From the NCBI GenBank assembly GCA_905147135.1, contig LR990054.1, positions 18,203,001-18,267,000 of the forward strand: a stretch of 64,000 nucleotides of DNA. Direction: 5' to 3'. Both the position numbers and the translations under genes were made by a program. This DNA is from Blastobasis lacticolella (lineage: Eukaryota; Arthropoda; Insecta; Lepidoptera; Blastobasidae). Below the pieces are notes generated by a model that did not search any database, was not told the DNA's origin, and worked only from the letters and a program-made list of their open reading frames with translations. This document shows, piece by piece, positions 23,801 through 30,345 of the stretch (position 1 is its first letter; each line of letters opens with the position of its first letter).

Positions 23801-25080
23801 AAGTTAATGCTTTGGAAATTACATAAAAACATACTATTACACAAGAAATACAATTGTTTCCCTGATCTAGGGTGTAAGTAAATACCTCAATATCAATACT
23901 CTGGAAGCAGACTCCTCATGAGTGAACAGCACTTCAAACTGCTGCTGGTTGCTTGTCTTCGTCATCATCATTTAACATGACACAAGTTAAAACTGGTTAA
24001 CAAAAATTGACACCACACTATCAGAGAGCATTGCAACACGTATACCCAATTAGTACTGATAACAGGTAGATAGATAACACTCCATTGTAGTTATGATTAC
24101 CAATACTCAATTTTGATGAAAGTTTAAAAAAAGAATTTGCTGAATATAAAACTAGAAAGTGAATGTTCAGTGAAATTTTTAGAAGATAATATTTTTTGTG
24201 GTAGAGTTTGCTAAAACAACAAAATAACTAATTTTAGTCATGTGTATCAAACATGTAAACCACAAAGCTGAGTTACAATACTGAATGAATTGAGTGAAGG
24301 CCACAAACAATTACAGAGCAAGTATGTAGTAATTATAAACAAAGCATATTATGTAGGTAATATTTCTTTGTTATAACACAGACTACAATGTACTTTGTTC
24401 ATTTTACTTATCTTCTTGTAGCTACTGCAACAGTGGGCAAGATACCGAAGTTTATTTTATATTATCTATCAGTGGTTTGGTATTTTTGGTTTGTAAAAAG
24501 TTTTTATTATATAAAAATAAACCAGTACTTTCTTCAACAGTTATAATAATTTAGATTTCTTTGTAACATATTGCATTTATGACATTGCCATGTCAAGTGT
24601 TGTATTACATAGAATAGAATATTTGTTTGCTTAAATCATGGTCAGTATTTACTATTGTGTATATAGTACATAGTACTATAGTAGTAGTAATACTAACTGT
24701 GGTAACAAACCCGATAATATGTGTAGTGAAAGTGTAGTGAATAACCACGAGTCTTAAAACCTATAGTATTGTGTTCATATAATACTTTTGTATAGGTACC
24801 TATGCAATATTTATTACACACATAAAATTTACGTCATTACTGTATACTTAAATAGGAAAAGTCCTAGTTATTTTAATTAGTGTTTTATGTGATTTTATAG
24901 TAGTAAATGTTGATAAAATATATATGTTTTTGTTAATAATTAAGTATTAGATAACTGAATACATACTTGTTGTCCTGTGTGGGCTGGTTGGTGATAACTC
25001 CAGAGAAGGTCAGAGCCTGGCTGATGCTTTGCCCGATGGCATCTTGTGATGAAATCACCAAGTTCTCCACTGACTTCCTC
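8665..25080 (-). CDS. GRAMD1: GRAMD1/Aster-like sterol-transfer protein (gene span in window, 3' part missing)
   Basis: Aster/GRAMD1 proteins sit in the ER membrane, bind plasma-membrane lipids through an N-terminal GRAM domain and move cholesterol at contact sites with a C-terminal VASt/ASTER domain (family knowledge). Six exons with compatible splice phases are visible: 24967-25080, 16531-16606, 14857-14982, 12816-13047, 11662-11819 and 8665-8817. The last three encode a full-looking GRAM domain: FKRLFNYLPDDERLIV, then DYSCALQKEILTHGRLY and FTWETSLALRWKDVTAI, then VIPNAILVC, EKHFLASFTGRDKAYLML and FRIWQNAL. Before it lie a Ser/Pro/Ala-rich stretch and a Gly/Ala run. The start codon exon was not found; it must lie to the right of 25080. 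The ASTER domain and membrane anchor must lie left of the window. The introns host SINEs and a young LTR element. Confidence 0.85.
8856..9080 (-). repeat. SINE family B, inverted, near full length
   Basis: Reverse complement of the family B sequence: AGCGCCATCTAGCCCCAA at the left, the B-box complement GGGATCGAACCCGGGA, and the head end CCACTCAGGTGGTC at the right. It lies in the GRAMD1 intron just upstream of the 8.7-kb exon. Confidence 0.8.
9117..9380 (+). pseudogene. Non-LTR retrotransposon reverse transcriptase, C-terminal fragment
   Basis: The frame contains HPHYVDLPAVRTSCFGST, then RTAKEWNAVPASVF and FKARVNRLF. This is the usual end of many insect LINE polymerases (HPHTV...RTS...S...WNSLP..VF....FK.RVN). 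The rest of the polymerase is missing, as expected for a 5'-truncated insertion. An inverted relative lies at 11.4-11.53 kb. Confidence 0.75.
9634..9775 (+). repeat. SINE family A, 3' part
   Basis: Contains AATCTGGTCACGTTCCCCTG, CAGATGGCAGTCGCTCCACT and the CGCGAGAGGACAACCGGG tail of family A. The head is missing. Confidence 0.7.
9785..9990 (+). repeat. Repeat family D, inverted relative of the 8-kb copy
   Basis: Runs from GGCTCTGCCTGGCATTGCCG to AATAAATAAATTTTGAATTT. It is the same sequence as 7985-8190 but on the other strand, so the two copies form a large inverted pair about 1.6 kb apart around the GRAMD1 exon. Confidence 0.65.
9991..11155. other. GRAMD1 intron, repeat-like, no gene
   Basis: Holds anonymous dispersed-repeat sequence, for example AACGAATGAACCGATTATAA and GCGCCACCTAGTGGAATTTC, motifs seen in many moth intergenic repeats. 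No coding frame is supported. Confidence 0.45.
11160..11275. repeat. Short MITE-like repeat (relative of 52.75 kb)
   Basis: The block CCGACCTTGGTGGACGTCCG, then ACCACGTCCCCGG and AAAAGCGACTTTATTTTATA, is shared with 52.75-52.85 kb. GTCGCTTT on the left and AAAGCGAC on the right are inverted ends. Confidence 0.55.
11390..11535 (-). pseudogene. LINE reverse transcriptase C-terminal fragment, inverted
   Basis: The minus strand encodes ERNALPASVFPDQYNLNAFK, then ARVNR. It is the same family as the fragment at 9117-9380, which has WNAVPASVFSDQYNLDAFK. Heavily truncated. Confidence 0.7.
11662..11819 (-). CDS. GRAMD1: GRAMD1 exon: central part of GRAM domain
   Basis: 158 bp. The acceptor CAG is followed by ACTACTCC; the donor CTG is followed by gtgagt. 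The first two bases complete the Asp begun by the upstream exon. It encodes DYSCALQKEILTHGRLY, ASQNYLCFYASIFTWETS and LALRWKDVTAITKEKTAL. The LYxSxNxxCFYxxxFxWET pattern is typical of the GRAMD1 GRAM domain. Confidence 0.92.
11840..12655. other. GRAMD1 intron with no supported feature
   Basis: Short frames only. A stretch near 12195-12255 (GACAGCCTACCTGATGGTAA) resembles a dispersed repeat also seen near 10.2 and 35.58 kb. Confidence 0.4.
12660..12738 (+). repeat. SINE family A, 3' end
   Basis: CAGCCAAATCCTAGGTCATG, then GACAACCGGGACATAAACGC and CAAGATGATT match the 3' end of family A. Confidence 0.65.
12816..13047 (-). CDS. GRAMD1: GRAMD1 exon: Gly/Ala-rich linker and start of GRAM domain
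   Basis: 232 bp. The acceptor TTCCAG is followed by TTC CAA GGC, which keeps phase 0 from the 14.9-kb exon. The donor follows GTT G and is gtaagt. It encodes FQGAAPSRDSVSVAG, then a run of Gly/Ala/Ser repeats about 35 residues long, then KKKSWYNSLYPTYKNKSDD and FKRLFNYLPDDERLIV. An alternative acceptor 6 bases further in would give a stop or the wrong phase, so this one is preferred. Confidence 0.9.
13063..13440 (+). repeat. 177-bp tandem duplication containing repeat family C
   Basis: CGTTTAATATTAGGTCTGAA starts at 13063 and again at 13240. Each is followed by the family C block CACCGCCGCCTATGGACACC and CCTCTGAAGAGACCTCTAAT. The two copies differ by a few substitutions and a gap. It lies in the GRAMD1 intron, only 16 bp from the exon acceptor. 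Confidence 0.8.
13445..14850. other. GRAMD1 intron, AT-rich, no gene
   Basis: AT-rich sequence with GCGCCATCTAG-type anonymous repeat pieces and an A-run of about 20 near 14815-14836. No coding frame is supported. Confidence 0.4.
14857..14982 (-). CDS. GRAMD1: GRAMD1 exon: Ala/Pro-rich linker
   Basis: 42 codons in phase 0. The acceptor TATAGAG is followed by GCG TCG TCG; the donor CCT AAG is followed by gtatga. It encodes ASSVQAPEAAADCARAPSPA and ends AGIRTDPPK. It is low complexity, so similarity alone would not identify it. The call rests on clean splice sites, phase agreement with the neighbouring exons and GC content well above the flanking intron. Confidence 0.75.
15125..16525. other. 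GRAMD1 intron with repeat family C copy, no gene
   Basis: A diverged family C copy is at about 15190-15300 (GCCTATGGGCATTAACAACA). A piece near 16190-16260 (CTGGGCATAGGCCTTCCCCA) resembles a dispersed RTE/SINE tail. No coding frame is supported. Confidence 0.45.
16531..16606 (-). CDS. GRAMD1: GRAMD1 exon: Ser/Pro-rich segment
   Basis: 76 bp. The acceptor TTTACAG is followed by G AAT GTC; the donor GAC AAG is followed by gtattt. It encodes NVSRSPSPSPRAASDPPDLV and VENDK. The first G completes the Lys codon left open by the 25-kb exon, and the exon ends in phase 0, matching the 14.9-kb exon. Confidence 0.78.
16610..17330. other. GRAMD1 intron with no supported feature
   Basis: Ordinary AT-rich intron. 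A stretch at 16870-17100 (GACAGAAACAGTCCAAACAG, TACGTGTACCACGGTAGG) looks related to 62.05-62.18 kb and may be an anonymous repeat. Confidence 0.4.
17335..17572 (+). repeat. SINE family B, 5'-truncated
   Basis: B-box region CCCGGTTCGATTTTCGACC, then ATGATGAATTTTAATTTCTG and the end GGCGCTAGATGGCGCTGTGT of family B. The A-box half of the head is missing. Confidence 0.75.
18096..18436 (+). repeat. SINE family A, full-length copy
   Basis: tRNA-like head with CCAGTGGCCTAGTAGTTAAG (A box) and GGTTCGAGTCCC (B box). The middle is TTTCTGAGTTATGAACATTA, then ACGGTGAGGGAAATCACC. The 3' part has AACCATGATCCAATCGGGTC, the CAGATGGCAATCGCTTCACT block and the tail GGGACATAAACGCCAAGATG. It is the best full copy and was used to define the family. 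Confidence 0.85.
18656..18968. repeat. 156-bp direct duplication
   Basis: GTATGTACTAATATTGGAA begins at 18671 and again at 18827. Both are followed by GACGCCGGTAGTTATACGAA or a close variant and CTGACCGACCGCTGTCGGAA. The units differ at several positions, so it is not recent. The unit matches a dispersed lepidopteran-type repeat (AACCGATTTTAATGAAAC follows). Confidence 0.7.
19312..19600 (+). repeat. Dispersed repeat family F
   Basis: CAGTCCACTGCAGGACTTTA, then GGGCCTCTCC, TTGCCATAATCTCCACGATT and TTGATCTTTTGCCTCGAAAA recur in diverged form at 42.31-42.53 kb. The CATCATCATCA start suggests the simple tail of an inverted LINE or SINE. Confidence 0.6.
19805..20110 (+). repeat. SINE family A, near full length
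   Basis: Head GCGTCGGTGGCCAAGAGG with B box GGTTCGAACCCC, then TTACGGTGACGAAAAACATC, AACCATGATGCAATCTGGTC and the tail GAGACATAAACGCCAGGATG. A small deletion lies between the A and B boxes. Confidence 0.8.
20561..20902 (-). repeat. 3' LTR of the LTR retrotransposon
   Basis: Identical by eye to 23138-23479. Ends TG...CA on the minus strand. Directly preceded on that strand by a polypurine tract. Confidence 0.93.
20903..20917 (-). promoter_or_regulatory. Polypurine tract
   Basis: The minus strand reads CAGAGGGGGAGAAGA directly against the TGTAACACC start of the LTR. This is the place and composition expected for the plus-strand DNA primer. Confidence 0.75.
21196..22977 (-). CDS. Gag-protease polyprotein of LTR retrotransposon
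   Basis: 593 residues from the ATG at 22977; an open stretch without ATG continues upstream to the primer site. Order: a Gypsy/Arc-type capsid region with WWQGVEAGITTWNEFETRF near residues 87-105; a CCHC knuckle CEYCRHMGHTTEEC near 216; a second knuckle CYGCGAPGVIRSKC near 267, where the usual His is Val; then a retropepsin-like domain with HVDTCAKTSVA near 324 and TLLGVGFIQDAGIII. The protease motif reads Asp-Thr-Cys in place of Asp-Thr/Ser-Gly, which may weaken or remove activity. The frame ends just inside what would be the linker to polymerase. Gag would form the particle that packages its RNA. The intact frame and identical LTRs suggest recent movement with borrowed enzymes. Confidence 0.85.
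   Translation of the reverse strand: MANVAMSSEQLEQLVNSLTSATLQAALAQTPTNSFATAPFSYDGTRDITQVEEFLSSTSVYKAIYKITDANALMSLPLVLKGNASTWWQGVEAGITTWNEFETRFRHAYAPKKLAYMIWQEIFAHKQTFSGLTETYIAKGRALLAQLPAPGLNEVQQLDVLYGQLSIQIREKVHRNSVKTLEELLDSARAVEQLLTEVPTYNGANNNASKPKKQRCEYCRHMGHTTEECSKRQRDNGSQPAKPFREDVRATDTSTHAPTLSRPAFSCYGCGAPGVIRSKCPTCIATKQIKVEHNVDFCSINVKTDIRRRPIVRINIYDVTGIAHVDTCAKTSVASYQLYTHLKRRGHPFSQQTVMVTMADGIKRRQNILSTNVPVKICDRIVPTTFIVLPEARDNKTLLGVGFIQDAGIIINMPQLTWQFVDQPSITRDLELESIIPVYMTSTDQPGVSNESQSRKSFKTNPTRVQRVEPADCAAVELAYLAKRPHKVFDGRYPEHVEFIYRDAVHAIEEEKPQLSPKSVNLFPGYTGDDIEISTLDLEKVGIGPKLVYPMEGKLNGHGTSPKIRLITTQLISPQYQYRGKQTHRNPIRSLLT
23124..23137 (-). promoter_or_regulatory. Primer-binding site candidate
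   Basis: Directly next to the 5' LTR the minus strand reads TCTGGCGCACAACG. TGGCGC at this position is common for tRNA-primed LTR elements. Which tRNA is used was not determined. Confidence 0.55.
23138..23479 (-). repeat. 5' LTR of the LTR retrotransposon
   Basis: 342 bp, identical by eye to 20561-20902, followed on the plus strand by the CGTG target duplication. Confidence 0.93.
23484..24960. other. GRAMD1 intron, very AT-rich, no gene
   Basis: AT-rich and largely free of recognisable repeats, unlike the rest of the intron. No frame is supported. Confidence 0.45.
24967..25080 (-). CDS. GRAMD1: GRAMD1 exon: N-terminal region
   Basis: 114 bp. The acceptor ATGTAG is followed by GAGGAAG; the donor follows GAC AAC AA and is gtatgt. 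It encodes RKSVENLVISSQDAIGQSIS and QALTFSGVITNQPTQDN. It starts one base into the exon and leaves two bases that join the G of the 16.5-kb exon. It is assigned to GRAMD1 by phase, strand and order and not by domain similarity, so it is less certain than the GRAM exons. Confidence 0.7.
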
Positions 25081-25084
25081 CTAC

Positions 25085-26030
25085 ATGGAATACTTGATAT
25101 TACTTATTTTTATGGTTTGCATTTGTAACACAAAATTTAAACTGATTATTAGGTAGTACCTACTTAGTTGTTTGTCAGAAAGTGATGTTAATCAATATGT
25201 TTGAAACAAGTCCTATTTTATGAAAAAAAGAGACTAAAGATCAAAGAATGATCTTATAAGCAAAAGTAAGTAGTACTTCTATATTTTACAGCATACAGTT
25301 AACATTAACTGGCTTGTTGATTAACTCTATAATCAATAACAGAGTTTTGCTGATAGTAGACCATAAGCAGAGCAATGACCGGGACTCTCGGCTGGTAGTG
25401 GTACCTACACGAATGGAACTATGATAAAACTATTGCTAAAATATACAATATACCAATTAAAGGCAGCTAAAATTATTTTCCGACCAGAATAATGTGATTT
25501 CCCTGGATAAACGTAATTTGTACTAACATTGAAATTGTGATGTTTCTGCTGTCCAATTCTGAAGTGCTCATATTCACTGAAGGAAAGTCTAAATGAGAAT
25601 AGTGTGCACAAAACGTAAGCAACCAGTAGAAGACGCGTTTTTTGCTATCATGATCTACATGAGTTTTTTACACAAAAGAACACTCGCATATAGCAAGAAC
25701 CAGAACAACGTATGAAGATCACACGACACGATAGACAGACAAACAGGCAAACAGACAGACAGTCTACAGAAACAACTTTATCAAACACAGCCAGCCAATG
25801 AGAAGCCGCGAATCGACCATGGTTTCTTGACTTGACAACGATTGACAATTGACAGCTGATAAACTTGAACCAACAAATCGGGTATCCAATCTACCTTTCT
25901 AGTTCCTATTAATTCCAGTTACTGAAATGGGTGTACGAAATGAGCCTCCCCGAGCGGCGTGATTGAATCGATCCCCTTGATTCCGACGCCCGGCTCACCC
26001 TGATAACAGCTAGATCCGGCCAATCAGGGT
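25085..26030. other. Candidate 5' region of GRAMD1, no exon found
   Basis: Should contain or lead to the first GRAMD1 exon (minus strand), but no start codon with a phase-2 donor could be chosen. A (GACA)-rich stretch is near 25734-25762. Confidence 0.3.
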
Positions 26031-26035
26031 CTAGC

Positions 26036-26740
26036 TTGAAAATCTTTTCACCACATAAACCAGGTTTGCTCTTCAAACCAGCGCTTAACGGAGTCACGAT
26101 AAACATAGAAGGTTTCTTCAATGAGAAACTTAAGGTTTATCAGAGCAATATTTTTCAATGTTGTGGTGTTGTTTTTGTGCCAATAAATGTTATTTCTTTA
26201 TTTTTTTATTGCCGTACAACCATATGCGATATCTTGTGTGCGGGGAAAGCTCCCAGAGATTCATCGCAGCTTAGTCCATTTGGCCAATGCACAACTTTAG
26301 TTGGTGAAATTCCCCATTCAAAACATGAGAGCGCAGTTTTCTCCAGACAGAATATTCCTGTAAAATCAGTTTGTCATTCAAACCATAACACTATTGAAAT
26401 AATTAGAGTAGAGTTAGACAACTGCACAATTTTTTCTGTATACGAACCTCCTGGCCAACCTTTTTGATTCCATAAAACGCTATTGACAATCATACCACCA
26501 AAATAATTGCTGGTGATTTTAATAGCCACAGCGTCGCTTGGGGGTATCGAGAAACTAACGCTGGTGGAGAAGCAGTAGAGGAGTGTGCTGACGTACAGGA
26601 CCTCACTTTGATTCAAAACGCCAAAGCCTCCGCTTCGTTTAACAGCTGTCGCTGGAGGTGAGACTACAATCCAGATTTAATATTTGAGAGCTTATCCGTT
26701 AGCCAACAATATAGAGACGCCAACATACTGTCGTCCTGAG
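26036..26740 (+). pseudogene. Decayed LINE endonuclease domain
   Basis: Broken frames spell part of an APE-type LINE endonuclease: IEIIRVELDNCTIFSVYEPP, then after a frameshift IIAGDFNSHSVAWGYRE, GGEAVEECADVQDLTLIQNA and RRDYNPDLIFESLSV. The AGDFNxHxxxWG and D-L/I-x-F motifs are characteristic. Stops and shifts near 26466-26740 show it is inactive. Confidence 0.72.
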
Positions 26741-27129
26741 CATAATGTGCAGTAGTAGGCATTTTAGTGATTTTGGGTTACTTAAATACATTTTGTAAAT
26801 CTCTATTTCATAAGTTATCTGACAAACCAATTCTTATTTTCCTGCTGCACTTTTAAGCTCTGGTGGGCAGTTTAGGCCTATAATGTGCACAGAGCCACAG
26901 AACAAGCCATTTTAGAGGTTTGGAGTAAGAGGTGAGTTAAACTCCGTAGGCAAGTGCAGAACGGATATCGTTATAAAAATTGTGCTTATTTACATTTACA
27001 AATAACTATTTCCTGAACATGTGTGGTAGAATTAGTATAATCTATAAGAAATAGTATAATATAAGGAAGCTCGGCGCGCGCGATGGCGACGACAGTGGTG
27101 GCAAATCCATTTAATGATGCATGCACTAC

Positions 27130-27215
27130 ACTTTTTACTTTATCGTCCAATTCAATCATATTTGAGGGAAAAGAGCGAACCGGCCCCCACGCCACCGCCA
27201 GACAGACTTTTAAGT
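27130..27215. repeat. Repeat family E
   Basis: Near-identical to 8440-8520: TTTGAGGGAAAAGAGCGAAC, then CCAGACAGACTTTTAAGTGA. The copy stops exactly where the CTACC-type array begins. Confidence 0.6.
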
Positions 27216-27221
27216 GAGTCG

Positions 27222-27425
27222 CTCCCATCCTACTCTATCCTATCCCTACCCTACAGCTACCTTACCCCTACCCTACCACTACCTTACCCCTACCCTACCA
27301 CTATCTTACCCCGACCCTACCACTATCTTACCCCTACCCCACCCTATACTACCTTACCGCTATCTTACTCCTACCCTACCCTACCCTACCCCTACTCTAA
27401 CTACTACCCTACCCCTACCCTAGCG
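27222..27425 (+). repeat. Degenerate pyrimidine array (CTACC/TTACC)n
   Basis: About 200 bp of short units such as CCTACC, CTTACCCC, CTATCTTACC and CCCTACCACT, with strict purine/pyrimidine strand bias broken mainly by A. It resembles but is not the insect telomere repeat (CCTAA on this strand). Confidence 0.8.
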
Positions 27426-27660
27426 CAGACAGGAGACACCATGTGTGGGAGAGGAAGGAAATTTAACGCCGCTTCCAAGGTGGTTCTCCGTGGGGTAAAG
27501 AAGCGGCTTTTTAAATATGTCTTATGTACTAATACATTATTTGTCCTATATACTATCTTAAAAGTAAATACCTGTATAGAACAGCAGTTCAGTCCCATGG
27601 ACTTTTGTCATTTACATATTCAGATATACCATCATAACTTTTAAATTAAATTAAATTAAT

Positions 27661-28865
27661 TTAATGGTAAATTCTGAATATCTGTTGGAACCTACAAAAG
27701 CGTACACATTGATGCGTGCGCATAAATAATTTGTGGACTTTAGCTAGACGACAAGCACCAGCAACAAGCTTATCTTTATTTCTCGTATTAATATTATGAA
27801 CATCACTATTCTTCTTAAATAAGTGTAAATTTTTATGAACATACATTAAGTTCTCATATATATATTGTGACGGCAGCGGCATTGTCATTATATCAATATT
27901 CCTGAATTTATCTCTTAGTGAAGTTCTAGGTCTCAATTGATAAATCGCGCGAATATGTATAATCTGTTGTATTACCAGTTTTCAACAATAGAATAACTTT
28001 ACTGTGCAAGTTCAGTCATCGGGTCAGGAAATTCACTATTATCAACACAATTATTAAATATATTCGCTAAGTGGACAGCAATAACATCAATTACAGAGCT
28101 AATAATTTTTACTGACATACCATCAATGTCGGCAGTTGCTTTCATTTTTATGGTTTTAAAAGCCTTAACTATATCTTGAGGTGTTGCATGCTCGAACTTA
28201 AAATCGATGACACTCTCAGGTACATTTTGTTTTAACAAGGATTCAGCGAGAGCACGAGACGAATTTAAGGATTTCGTAGTTGACACTGGAAAGTCTGTAA
28301 AATTTTTATTGAATGCCTCCGCAACTTCCGAGTTTTTGGTAACAACATTATCATTTATCTTTAAACTGTACTTAATATCGCGATTTGTTACTTTTCCAGT
28401 TTCACTATTTATTATCTGCCATGTGGATTTTACTACATCTGTAAAATCTGCATCTGTGCTATTTTTTAGTTTGTTTTTAACGAAATTCGATTTAGCTGTA
28501 GCACAAACGCGTTTAAATAACTTCGAATAATGTTTAACATACTCAGCAAATTCTACGCTATTATTATACGCCCGTTCTGCATAGAGCTCATATAATTTAT
28601 TTCCACTCTTATGTATTCCTGCTGTCACCCAATCGCTAAACATAAGTTTGCTGTTTACTGCCTTCACCTTTGGTTTGAATATACTATTACTTTCAGTTTT
28701 TGTCATGTGTAAAACTGAATTATAATATTCATTTGTATCATCAAAATACTTTAAATTAGATGATTTCTCTATAATGTTATTTCTAAAACTGTTCAGACGG
28801 TTGTTGTTAATTGGTACAAATTTAATAGTATTTTTTGTTGCTTTCCTCATATTAACATTAAACAC
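27661..28865 (-). pseudogene. Internally deleted LINE (endonuclease-RT linker joined to RT C-terminus)
   Basis: 28865-27999 encodes the linker after a LINE endonuclease and the start of the reverse transcriptase: WVTAGIHKSGNKLYELY, VKSTWQIINSETGK, then IKMKATADIDGMSVKIISS and HLANIFNNCVDNSEFPD. It then stops, and 27936-27661 encodes the far C-terminus: MRPRTSLRDKFRNIDIMTMP, SQYIYENLMYVHKNLHLF and NINTRNKDKL. The polymerase core with the catalytic Asp-Asp is gone. The fragments are in the right order on one strand, so this is one element with an internal deletion. The family looks CR1/Jockey-like and differs from the 3.9-kb copy. Confidence 0.75.
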
Positions 28866-28892
28866 AGCTAATTGACCACAATGATCGGATTA

Positions 28893-28925
28893 TAGAATAG
28901 AATAGAATAGAATAAACTTTATTGC
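28893..28925. repeat. (AGAAT)n short run
   Basis: About five AGAAT units followed by AAACTTTATTG. Such runs often mark the end of dispersed repeats. Confidence 0.6.
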
Positions 28926-29441
28926 GTTAACTGTGTAGTTACATTACTGCAGATTGGATTCATGATTCGTCGTAAGTTAAATTGTAGCCAATAAAACGGC
29001 GTTATTTTAACAAGACAAGACCTTATTTACTAAATCAACCCTTCCATTATTTTATGGTACTTAGAGGACAGGAAAGGCAAAGTGACCACCCCCCTCAGCT
29101 AAATTTAGAATTTTGTAAAAACGTACTAAATAGTACGATGTGAAGCAAAGTACGTCAAAGGTACGACAGTCGGCCAAATAGGACGTAAATCGTACCAAAA
29201 GTTACGATCTGGCAACGTTGTTCGTACGTAGGAAGAATAGGATTGATTGAATACTGCATTGATTGACATGTACGGTTTACGTAATTGACGTTTTTAGTCT
29301 ATATGGTTCATAGTCTGTGGTTCTTAGTATGATTGTTTTTATTTCGTTGTCCGTGGTACAAGAATTTTCGAAGTTCGACCACGAGTTGAAATAAATGCAC
29401 GTGAATGTATTTTATTATAAATAAAACATCTAAATTTAACG
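28926..29441. other. Upstream region of BMS1
   Basis: Contains several GTACGA/TCGTAC motifs between 29125 and 29235 and the A/T-rich leader before the ATG at 29442. The transcription start was not determined. Confidence 0.4.
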
Positions 29442-30345
29442 ATGGCAGATGAAAGTGCTTTCGATAAGAAGAAAAGCCATCGTGCTAAACATGCGGGAAG
29501 GAAGGCAGAAAAGAAAAAGAAGAAGAATCAAGTAGATCAGTCTAACCTAAGTGCTCGGCAGCGAAATCCGAAGGCTTTTGCTATCCAGTCGGCTGTACGA
29601 GCGGAAAGACAGTTCCGTCGTAAAGAGGATGTGATAGCCAAGAAGCAACATATACCGCAGGTGGATAAAACTCCTCTGGAGCCGCCGCCGGTCGTGGTGG
29701 CGGTGGTGGGGCCCCCGCGCGTCGGTAAGACCACCCTTATCAGCAACCTGATCAAGAGCTTCATCAAAACGAACGTCACCAGCACCAACGGACCTATCAC
29801 TATCGTCACCTCAAAGAAGCGCCGCATCACCTTGATAGAATGCAACAATGACATCAATTCTATGATAGACATTGCAAAGTGTGCAGATTTAGTGCTCCTT
29901 TTGTGCGATGCTAGTTTCGGTTTTGAAATGGAGATCTTTGAATTCTTAAACGTTTGCCAAGTACATGGCATGCCCAAGATCATGGGAGTACTCACTCATT
30001 TAGACATGATAAAAAATGCAAAAACATTGAAAAACACAAAAAAAACACTTAAACATAGATTTTGGACAGAAGTATATTCTGGTGCGAAGTTATTTTATCT
30101 CTCTGGTATTGTACATGGAGAATATTTGAGAAACGAAATTAAAAACTTATCTAGGTTTATCTCGGTTATGAAGTTTAGGCCACTCAGTTGGCGTTCCACG
30201 CATGCATATATTCTCGCAGACAGGCTGGAAGATATCACAAACCAAGAAGCTGTAAGAAAAGACAACAAAGTTAACAGAGATGTAGTACTGTATGGATATG
30301 TTCGTGGAGTCCCATTGATTAAGGATTCTATGGTGCACATCGCTG
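29442..30345 (+). CDS. BMS1: BMS1 exon 1
   Basis: Starts at ATG 29442. The MADES start is followed by the basic tail, and the ATG is the first in this frame after upstream stops. The exon ends ATC GCT G, followed by gtaagt. It carries the whole GTPase domain. The first 400 bp after ~29660 are GC-rich and the rest is AT-rich. Confidence 0.93.
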
